Below are positions 46,301 to 58,300 of a stretch of 64,000 bases of DNA, in pieces. The DNA comes from Oreochromis niloticus (taxonomy: Eukaryota; Chordata; Actinopteri; Cichliformes; Cichlidae). Both the position numbers and the translations under genes were made by a program. Location: NCBI RefSeq assembly GCF_001858045.2, contig NC_031967.2, positions 32,705,102-32,769,101 on the forward strand. Direction: 5' to 3'. The notes below the pieces were generated by a model, which worked only from the letters and a program-made list of their open reading frames with translations, did not search any database and was not told the origin of the DNA. Within the stretch, counting starts at the first letter, position 1, and each line of letters begins with the position of its first letter.

Positions 46301-49300
46301 GACACAGTCTAATATATAATGAATTCCTCTACAACCAAGAACCCCCAACAACCACCTTCTGTCTTTGAATGTGGGAACAGTTACTGCACTGTGGTGCCAA
46401 CTTTTTTTGTTTCTTTGCCTCTGTTACGATTGTTTTTTACTGGAAATGGATGGAATTCGATTAGGAAATTATATTACATTTATGTGCTTGAAGGATTGAC
46501 ACTGCCCTTAGGGCGAATGCTTTAATTTTGTGTTTGTGTGGCTTCGACCTCGATGCCACTACTACGAGAGCTTCCAAAGGCTGAACTTTATCAGTCACAG
46601 GTCCCACCTCCTCGTCGTTGGTTCCTATGCTGTCCTGCGCGAAGCTCTGCACAGTGTGTAACAAGGCGAGGAGGCGCAGCAGCGTGTCGCAGTTACAGGG
46701 AGGCAGCAGGTAGAGGAGGTGCTGGAGGTACTGCAGCTGGTCTGCTCCTCTCAGCACTGCAGGAGGCCCAGAGAGGAGGAAGAGGAGGAAGAAGTTAGTT
46801 ACCCATCATATCACTAATTATGCTGAAACGAAAACTGAGACTCAATCATTAAAGCCGGTGTGTGTTTGTGTGTGTGTATGGGGGCGGCGTGCGTACAATT
46901 GGCATGCAGGAAGGCGGGGTAGAGCTCTCTGGGCAGCAGAGGATCCGGCATGTCCCTCAGAAACTCTTTGAGCAGTGCTGCCACATCGTGGACGCTGTGT
47001 TCCTCATCCAGCTGGACGTCCACGCCCACGTCAAAGTCCTCCCGTAGCTGAGGAGCACGCACACAAACAAACACACATATTAGTGTTTTAAAAAAACAAC
47101 AACAGTCCCTTCAAACTCATATTCGGGTCACGACAGGGCCACGGTTCCCTGATGGACACATTTCTCAAAAACAGGATCTCACACATCATCAGCTTTTCGC
47201 TCAAAGATTATTTTTATATTCCTGCATCCAGCTGAGAGTGACAGGAAACACACGACGGTGAATCAGGGGACATGCAGAGCTACACCACTCCTCTACTGCT
47301 GGCAATAATCCATGGTTTTTTTTTTCAGGGAAAAGCATTTTTCCTCAGTTATCAGCACATCAGGAGACGATGGACCCCAAATAAACAACAACAACAAAAA
47401 CTCAGAATAATAATGGTATATTATTAGTGAAAATAAAAATAATTTAAATTAATTTATTATTTTAAATAAATAAATAAATTAGAATAATTATCCTCACCTG
47501 TCTCACTCTCTTCTTGGAGCTGCCGACTCGGAAGATACCCACGGTCTGAAGGCCTGGAATACAAAATGTTACCACACATCATCTTTTAAAAATTTACAGA
47601 TGGATGGACTCCAATAAATGACACTGAAAGGGTGAAAATTTGGGGGACTTGAATCCTCACCATAGGTCTCGATGTGACTGCAGCACCTCTCCAGCACCCG
47701 AGGCACCTGTCTGTAGATGGGGTTGAGGCTGAGCTTGGTTTGGGTCCTCCCCTCCGACGAGCTGCCACCCGGCGACTTGATCAATTCCAGTTCAGCCGGG
47801 TGGGAAAGCTGCAGCGCCTCCAGCAGGCGAGACTGGCTCTCTACAAGGTCAGAGATCGAGTCCACTGATAGACCACCCTGCAGAGCAATAAAATGTTTAT
47901 ATATGCCTATAATATGCTCATAATTTACATAAAAGTACAATATTTATTCCCCTTTTTTGGTCTCCACCAGTCCCTAAAGATGATATCTTCCTTTATAGCT
48001 CTTAAATATCTCATCGTGTTCTCCAGCTGGTTGTGAACTTAGCTTATCACCAAATAGCACTCAGTCTATGTAACTTTCTGTGGGTTAGCTAGGGCTTTGT
48101 CCATTAAAACAACCGTGTGCTGCATTTGAAAGTGGTGTGAGTGCTGTTAGGTCACTAAAAATGTGGGGAAATTCACAATTGGTGGTATTTCTTTGTCGAT
48201 TTGTCACTATTAGCTATAACTTTCATCTCATAGTCATTTGTAGCACTGTTAACAGAACAATGTGCAGATATGTAGGAAAATCCATAATTAATTACTAAAC
48301 GCAGCGTGTGAGGTCAAATGCTCCAGCACAGAAAACAATGAGGAAAGGCAGGCATTAGTGTGAGAAAAGCAAGAGACGTTGAAAGCTGAGGCAAATATGT
48401 ATGAGGTGATAATGGGACGGAAAAAAGCTCACAACAGATGATAGCGCAGGCTTGAGGGAGGAAAATGAGATGGGAGAAAGACAAAGGGACGCTGACGACA
48501 GAAAATGGAAAGTACATTTGAAGATGGATGGCAGGAGAAGAGGCCAGCAGAGGAGACGAGTCAGCTCCTATCGCTTGTCTTGATGTTACCATGCAGTAAA
48601 TGTCAGAGGAGCTGAATACCACAGAAATATAAATCACATGTCTATGGCCTGCAAATAGTTTTTGGAGGAACATCAAGAAATTCCCCATAGCTCAGTCCAG
48701 CAACATACTGCAGAAATGAGAAGATATTTCCTCCATCTGAACATGATTCATTTGTGTTTTCTACAATAAATGTGCAGTTTGTGCAAAAAACAGTGAAAAG
48801 CCTCCTTTACTTGCAAACTTGCGCTACTAAATGCCACACATTATCATCCTAACTGCATAAAAAAGTAATGCGTTGCCTTTATATTCACTATGTTCATACA
48901 CATCGAATACTCTGACTGACAGGTGGATAGCACAATTTGTGACAGGTGGAAACTGACAAGCCACAGCTGATAATGAGAGCAGACAACCACCTATCCTGAG
49001 CAGGTGTGCAGGGGCCACATGCGAAATTGGAGCTGTTGTGGAGGGCCGCACCAATAAGCGGAATCCTCTTGTGCTCAATATTAATTTAAATCTTTATAAG
49101 TTAATTGGTGTGGATCTCCACAACAGTCCCCCTGTCCTCCTAACTATCAATCCTTGGAAATATTAATTGCCCAGCCCTGCTTATTGCTCTGGCCCTCAAC
49201 AACAGTCCCAGTTATTCATGTGGCCCCTTGGAAATATTAAGTGCCCACCCTTGCCCATTGGTGTAGCCCTTCACAACAGTCCCAGCTTCTCATCCTTTGA

Positions 49301-52300
49301 TAAAACAAATTATCCAGTCCTACTTATTGGTGCGGCCCTCCACAACAGGCCCAGTTTTTCCTACTTTCTGCAAATCAGGATCTTCCAGATGACTTCCTCC
49401 ATTTAGAAACTCTTAAATATTACTTAAGCTGACCTTTGTTGATCTAAAACAACTGGATTCAGCAAATGATTTGCTTCTTTCTAATCTTAACCTTCATCAG
49501 AAACACATTTTGAATATTAGAGAACATCTGCAAATGACCTGGTATGCCATGTCATTCTGTTTGAAACCCAGGATAGTTTGTCACTTCATGTGCAGCTCAG
49601 TGTTTTGCACAGCTGTAATACCTTATGTGAGAAAGACCATCCCTGTCTATCATCCATCATAACACTGTCTAATGAACTCTCCATTGCTGCCCCTGTACAA
49701 AATCAAATAATAATTCAAGGTGTCCTTACAGCAGGTTGTTTTGCACCATAATTCTCCTGTCAGACACAACATAGTGACAACACCGGTGAGCTCCTCCTGC
49801 TTTATTATTCATGATAATGTATTCATGATTCAAGATCTCCACATGTTTGTGTCAGACCTTTAAACAAAGACCTGCAACGCTATAGACATTTCCATTCCAC
49901 CATAACCAGTAATCTTATTGGAAAATCAATACACTTAACAAAAAAAAAACATTCTTAGTATTTATGGTATAGCATAAAGTGGCACATTCACACAAGACTA
50001 TAAGGCTCAGAGTTGCTTGTTGCTTGTTTTTTGCCTGTAAAATGCACTTGTTAGATCTATCTGAATTCACTGATGTATGTAGCTGTTCCCTATGGCCACA
50101 GTTGCTCCACAAGCTGTATCAAAAGCCACTCAAAAACAGGCAATAAAAAGGAAATCAGCAGCTTGCTTCGCTGCAGAGAGATTTCCATACCAAGGCCTTT
50201 CCTGGTGACAAACACTGTGTTAGCAGATTTAGTGCCTGCTCCCACTGATCACTAATATGTCTGACCTGAAGATGCAGCCTGTTATGCCTGGAGGCAGATT
50301 TTCACAGAAATTATTCAAAAAGTTTGATACAGAAATTTAACAGAAGTAATTTTTTTAATGTTACAATACAATCCATTCCCAGATTAGCAATAAATAACCG
50401 TTTAACACATTAAAAAAAAATGCATGTTTCATAACGAGTAATGAAGATAATCATCAGAATCACATTAAAGTCTCATTTCTATCAAATGTTACCACTGAGG
50501 CAGGGCTGTGTGTGCTGTTTACCTCAATGACCGACTCTTATCGCCTGCACTCGATAGCTGGTTCAGGTTCGATTACAGTTATATGGCTGTAATGATACTC
50601 ATTACAAGCTTTACATAACCACTGGTTCCAGATCAACATGAAAAGAAATTACAGAGTGTAATGGCCTCTAGCAGAGAGGGTTCACACACAAACACACACA
50701 AATGTAGGTGCACACACCACTTTCACTACAAATGTACTGCTGTGGAAATATTAAAAAAAAAAGCTAGAAATGCACTCAGAGATTAGTGTGGAGGCCTTGA
50801 GTACAGCACGTACATGTAATCCTCACGGTGAATGAGACCAAATCTGGCAGAAAGAAGCACATGTCCTGCAAGACTTCACTTTACTGGTATCAGAACTGAA
50901 ATCTCTCAGACCACTGAAGGTTCTTCTTGCACTTGAAACAAGAGGAATCCAACTGCTTTACCATGGTATATACTTACCATATTTATTTATTTTAAAAAAC
51001 AGTTAACTGATCTCCAACATACACCAGACATTTTGGTAAACGCCCCAAACGGACTCTGATGTCCCTGTATGAAGGAGGTTGGGGTGGATAGTTGGGTCAG
51101 AAAAGTTTTTGAAACACATCCAAGTTGTTTTTGTTGGTAAACCTACCCCAGCCATTACCACACTGTTATATTTCAGTCATTATAAAAGTTTAGCAGTTGT
51201 ATATCATTTGCTGCCACTCTGTTTTTGTGCGTGTGTTTTCACTCAAAGAAATCTTACCCTTCTCTGTCCTCTTCCGGTGTTATCCATAAACGTGGTCGAC
51301 AGCGAATTGTTCTGAGGGTCCGAAATTGGCGCCGGTGCCACAGAGTTAGCAGACGGCGAGCCCAGACCTCCTCCTGTGATGGACGAGGAGCTGACCAGAG
51401 GTTTGCTCCCATTGAAGAACTGTCGCTTCTCCGCTCTGAATCGCAGGACGCTGGCCTCCAGGTCGAGGCAGTCACGCCTGCTCTCCTTCAGAGCATCCTG
51501 CCGCCGCTTGTAGGCCCGGTCGTTGGCGATGACCTGGGAGAGCGGGATACCAAAGGCCTTGGGAGCAGATTCTGAGGAAAGAGGAGAAAATTTTATTTTC
51601 TTGCCAGCAATGATGAACACATAAAAACAACAGAGAAAACAAGGATGAAGTAGAAAGAACAAAACAAACATATTACCCAGAATAGGTGATATGGATGAAA
51701 AATAGAGAAATAACGCCAGTACTATTTATTTTATGTCTTATTATTATTATTATATCACTCTTCCTCACTTGAACTCATTCTTTTTGTACTAAATAAAGCT
51801 AAAACAAATTATAAACGGTCTTGAAACGGGATTAAAATTTATAAGAACGGCATCTGTCTGATTTACTGTTTGTTCTCTTGTACAAACAGAACTGCAGAGA
51901 AATACATTTTGGTCTGAATGCGCTAACGTTGTAACTCATATTTGGAGCAGAACTGGAGCCTCGAGCGAGTCGTAATTTATTTATAGAACACATTCTTGTC
52001 TGCTGATAGTATCTGAGATCCAAACAGGAAGATGATGTGACTTTCATCATTAGAAAAATAATGGAGAAAGTGGAACAACAGAAGTCTGTGCCGCACTGGT
52101 TTCTGCAACATTTGCACCAGTGTTGTGCGATGCTGTGAAACAACAAATGAACACGAAAAAAGATCTAAAATATGGGACGTTTTTAGATATTGAAACAAAA
52201 GCAAAACTCATGCTTTCTGTTACTAAATATCCTTAACCAGTTGGCCTTTTTGGAAAGCTGAGCTGCATCTGAGGTCCTAGATTGCAAAGATAGGGTCCAT

Positions 52301-55300
52301 ATACACATTCAGTTATCTCAAAGTTTTCACAGAACTCTGTGCGCGTATGGCAGTACACTTAGAAAAAGACTGAACAAGTGCAACTTGTTTGGTTTCCAGG
52401 AGAAAACAACTTCTCTCTAAAAATGTCTTTAAAGATTAGGTTTAAAACTTTCCTTTTGATAAAGCACATAGGACTGGATCAGGTGATCAGGCTCAGGGTG
52501 CTGGGGGCTTCCCATGATGCACTGAGTATTTCTTCTTCACTCACTATGTGTTTACACAGCACTCTGCTACAGGCTGTGGGCACCTCGTAATCGTTTATTC
52601 AACCATGAACTTCTCTGCATACCAAAGTATTCTAGAGCCAAATATGAGCCCATCTGTCTGGCAGCTAACGGTTGGCTGAAACTGAATCATACAACAGCAC
52701 AATGATCCCAGGCACAACAGCCAATCTACAACAGAATGGCTGAAATAGTAAAGAAAGACTTAAATGCATGCATGCAAGCTTCAATGAACTGAAGCAACCC
52801 TGTAAAGAAGAAAAAAATCCTCCACAACGATGTGAGAGACTCACAAACTGAAAAAGAAAATGATTCCTTCAAGTTATTGCTGTTAAAGGTGGCTCTACAA
52901 GCTGCTGAATCACAGGGTGCCCTTTTCACAGGAGTCTGTGTTACTTTAAAAGTTTGAGATGTGCCTGTCTAATGTATGGGAGAGCAAATATATTTGTCGG
53001 TGCTGCAGTCATAGTAGCCAACGAATCACAAGGCCAGCTGATAATATACAGCAGAGAGCTGGACGTACATCCCAGGTCTGAAAAGTAAAGCCAGCTGACT
53101 TGCTGAAAGACTTCTGGTTATCTAGAAGTCAACGGGAAAATAAAAATACTGAAAGGAGGATTAGCCATACAACTGCATGGCTGATGAGTTGAACTAACTC
53201 ACTAACTGACAAGCGGTCAGCCAAAAACATCAACTCAAGGATTTAATGGGATTTCGCAAACCTTGGTGATGTCATTGTGGCAATGTCCATCTATTGTACT
53301 GTTAATGATGCTGACAAAGCTCTGATTAGCAAATAGCATGAACCAAGTTCCATATTAGTCACTGATATTCATTCACACACAACAGGGTAAACAATCACTG
53401 TAGTGATCAACTTCACTTTGCTGTCAAATGAAACAGCCTCGCTCTCTCAGTATATTTCCATAACATGATGTAATGGGCTACTCCTCAGTACAAACAACAC
53501 ACGTAAATCGAAGCAACACTCATTACAATGGTCTGTGAATACACAACCAATGCAGATGTGCTTGTGTGGAGTCCTCCAAAAGACAAGACTTGTAGCCCCA
53601 GACCTAGTACTGCATTTGCGTAGGTACAATACTAGTTGATTGAAAAGTTAGACAAAAGTTGCTGCAGAAACATGAAAGAGAATGACAGCAGAGATGGCCT
53701 GAACTGAAATAAATCAAACATTTTCTGTCTTCTCCATTGCACAGGATAGGCTAAAGCGCCAACATCAGCACAAACACCAAGAAGACCTGTTGCCCTCTTA
53801 TTACACTATATAGAAGTGACATGTAGACCAGGGGTGGGCAACTCCAGGTCTCAAGGGCCGGTGTCCTGCAGGTTTTAGTTGTGTCCTTGATCCAACAGAG
53901 CTGATTTAAATGGCTAACTTAACTCCTCAACATGTCTTGAAGTTCTCCAGAGGCCTGGTAATGAATTTGATTCAGGTGTGCTGACCCAGGGTGATATCTA
54001 AAACCTGCAGGACACCGGCCCTTGAGGCCTGGAGTTGCCCACCCCTGATGCAGACAACGGCCTACAAAGCTAAAAACAATGTTGACTTCTTTAGGGTGAG
54101 TGGTTAATGTCCTTGGTAAAATGGATGTGATTGTGTGTGCAATGCCTTTAGTGCTCGATGCAGATCTTTATTAAAATGCACAGTCGTTATTAATAAAACA
54201 CTGAGGGAGCTCGGGAGTGTGAGAACCTGGAGGAGCAGAGATTACAGGGATGCACTGCTTACAGCAGCGCAGAGATAATGACTGATAAATCTAATAAAGG
54301 CAACTAAAGGGTCTGTTTATAGGCGATGATGAAATGAACTTGTTAGCCTGTGAACGCTGTAATCGCACAGCTCCTCGCACAACGGATAAGAGGTTTAAGT
54401 AGACAAGCGGTGTAAGAATAGACAGAATGTTGGGAGCAGGATAATCCTGTTAGAGCAGCCGCAGCCACACAGCAGACATCACACTCAGACTGATACAGGG
54501 TTACTGCAGACACACTCATGCAGGTAAACACAGTACGAGTGAGGTCACTGTCGTCAGTTTCATCCTCGACACATTAACTCAAAATGTAAATGTCTCACTA
54601 TGCTACATCAGTCCACTCCCGAGGTTAAGCATAGACTGCTTATCTGGCACCCACCTTAGTGAAGGCCCAGTTAGACAGTCATCCATTCAGTCTGGTCACT
54701 CTGATCAGGATCAAAGAGTGATAAAGCAAAAATGTAGTTGTTATTTCATGATAAAAAGATGCATCGCCTGAAAAGAATCTGGATATTTTGTGCAAGAGAG
54801 GGAAAAAAAACACCAAAATGCAGAAAAACTGCTTGTTGGCTCTCTGTCAGTAGTGCCCAGGTGTATTCTAGATGGAGCAACTGCTTGAAATGTTTGCTTG
54901 AAAGGAAAGAGAACAACCTTGATTTCATGCATACTACTAACTTTTAGATACCTTCTTCACTGGTAAATATAGGTTTTCCATCTATTTTCTGACCCAGGGG
55001 TAGAAGCCTAAGCAGAAAAGTCCAGACCTCCTCCTCTCCAATGCCACCCAAAATGTGTAACTGCTCCAGGGTGTCCTGGATCTACCCTAGGACCTCCCCG
55101 TGATAGAACATGCCAGGAACACCTCAGCACTCTGAAGGCCTCCTAATCAGAAGCCTGAACCACCTCAGCCAACTCCTTTCAGTGTGGAGGAGCAGCGGTC
55201 TTTCTCTGAATGACTGAGCTGACATGTGTTTCACACACATGAAACAGGAAGCAGATTATTTAGGTTCTATCTACCTAACACACTCGCATTCAAGAATCGT

Positions 55301-58300
55301 GAACACGCACACAATTGTTTGAATGGAAACACATGGATGCACACGTGCACAGTCTCACCCGGAGAGTCCCGAGCAGGTCAGAGAGGCAAATCAGACTGGC
55401 AGGTTGCCCTGTGAGGGCTTAAGGATGCAGGATGGACTCAGCCTGAAATAACTCTCAGGTTCTGTGGGGAGTTTATTCTGCAGAGCTGCATTGCTCAGAT
55501 CAACAGAGGAATTACTATTTACATCACTTTAACTGAAACCAAAAGACAAAATTGGGAGTGAGCAAAACTTCTCCATTTAATTTGTACTCACATTTTGCCA
55601 TACTTAGCTTTAAAATAAATAAATAAATAAATAAATAAATAAACCAAACACAAGTTTTTAAGGTTTTGTAGTGAGCAGCCCTTTGATTAGTGCCTTGCTG
55701 GCCAGCTGCCAGCTACCATTAGCTTGTGGCCACATGTGCAAGCTAGAGCAGAGCTAACAGCTAATTAGCGCAACAGATTGTGAAGTATTACACAGTTGTT
55801 TACACAGCAGGTCACCATTCACTTAAACTCTAGCCTGGTTTTGGTTGCTAAACAGAACATAAACATGATGAAATTAGGCTGAAAAATCTTATCGGCTGTT
55901 TCTTGGCAACACTAGATGCTAGCTGTTTGCTATGTGAAGGATTCACTCTGCTGTGAAGCCAGCTTATTTAAACTTCATCGTAGTTTAAACACAGAGCAAG
56001 AATTATAATTCATATTCTCAATTTGTACACCCTCTTTTCCTCCAGGCACTAAATAAAAAGGAGATCTTTACTCTTTAAAACTGGGTAAGTATAGTATAAT
56101 TTAAAATAGTTTATTGTTGGTAAAGAACGGGAAAAATCCAAATCATTCACTCATTCAAAGACTTTTCCTGTATCATTCATACAAATAATTTTTTAGTCAA
56201 ACTAGTTATGAGTCTAAAATCTCAATAAAGATTACACCTAAGTACTTATTTTTAAAGTGCTGATGGTTAACAGTTGCCCCCAAAAGAAGTAAAACATAAA
56301 CCCCAACATATGGCAAGGTCTGACAGACAGTTCGACTGGGGAACTTTTTAAAATCTTCAGCGCTTTGTAAGCACGTATAACTTGATTGTACAACATGCAA
56401 TGGTGATAGTAATGATCATATTGACCTTTTATTTTATGACACACTGAGTTGAAGCTGATTTTCTCTGAACACACACTACGCAAATAAACACAACATTGCG
56501 TGTCAACAGGAATGGGCTTTATCCATTGAAAAGATGTCACCTTTTGATGATGTGCCTTACGCTGTATTTGCTCTGTAAGCTGGGGCTTACTCTTCAGTCC
56601 TGAGTCCTGATGTCTGCTTGGAGGTAGAGTCACTCCTGACATTTGGCCATGTTTGCTGGCATCACAAGCCAACCGTGATGGGGTTAGCAGCTTGCACTGG
56701 AAGCGTTTGCTTGTTTAAAGTAAACACTTGATGATTTAATAGCTATCTGTGGCAGCTGGGAAGTGTTGCTTCTCACAGAAGGGCAGCCAGATTACCAAGA
56801 CGTTTAGAAGAGGTTTGAGCGTTTAAAAGAGGGTTGTGAAGTAGTGGGAAAAGTATCTTTTCTTTCATAAAGGCTCAAGGCTCATTAACTAATAATGTTA
56901 TATATTTGAAGTCACACAGATGTAAATAATATAAAATAAGAAATTAGAGTTTTCAAGTCTATAGTTCTTTAGCTATTTGCATTATAGTAATTCCGCTATG
57001 GTTTTCCAGACTGTTAACACCAGTAAGGAAAGATGAGTCCGATGCTGAGAGAAAGCAAGAAAAGAAGGGAGTACAGAAGCTCAGCAGATGTTCACTGAGT
57101 CCTTAATTTTACTGAGGAGACAAATAAGAAACATATCAGTGATAAACCTACAAGATAGTAACTGAACTGTTGCTGAACTGGGCTGATCTTGTGCAAGAAT
57201 CTTGGACTGACTACTGGCTCCACTCCATCCCTCCACAAATTTAAAAATATTAAATCTCAAGAGTCCCATCTCCTGGTTAAATAAAGGTTAAGAGCTGAAA
57301 AACAAAATGTGAACACTGAGGATTCTTCACCAAAAACAGAACCGTTAGAATAACTTAATTATAATTATATTATGTCAACTAGAACACATGATTTAATTAA
57401 GTTGTTTTTTTTTAATTAACTCTGTCAGATCAGCCCAACAGATTTCAGTTACACACAATGCACAAGTGTGAAACCCAGCAAATACACCACCATGACCAAA
57501 GCAGAGGACTGAATTAGAATAATTTAAAACACTGCACAACCTCAACTACAACCAAAATACCTCTTTTTATAATGTGTCTTAGTATGTGCTGAATTGTTGA
57601 TAAAAAAAAAATCTGCCAGGAAGGGAGATGCTTGTGTCAAAGTGTTACAGTTCAGGAATTTCATTTCTTTTCTCCCTAAATATGTCTGGTACTCAGGTCA
57701 ACATCTGTTACTTAAAAAATAGAGGGGATATATTTAGCAGAGGAACAGCTGGGTGATAATATTGAACCTCCTGGAGCATTAGACTTTAAAAACACAGGCT
57801 GTCCTCTGTAAAGTCTTTTCCTAGGAATCAACAGTTTAAACTATTGCTTGGGAAAATTACATAGAAACTACTGGTTCACTGCATTATGATCAACCATACA
57901 CGAATGCCAAGCAGATCACAATTGTCACTCTGTAATCTGTTACCCGACGCAGTCCTGCCTTTAGTAGTAGAGGAGCAGAGCCAGCAGGAAAGCTGCCAGG
58001 TCCCAATGTTCTGTGTTTTCATTAGCAGGGTTAACTAGAGCTAAGTCACTGTGTGTACAAGGATGGAGGCAGGCTTTACAGAGCTGCGCAGACAGCCAGT
58101 CAATGCATGTGCTGGGTAGTGTTGGGCATTTTGGCTCGTATCACGCCCTGCTGCGATAATCACCTGAGAAAAGAGAACATCTTTTTCTGAGAGGTCACGC
58201 TAACATCTGATTTGTCACATGGGTTAGAGCAGGAAGATGAAAGAAGAAGTGGAGAAGGAAAAAAACACAAGAAGAAGGGGAAAAAAAGGTCAGGAGGGAA

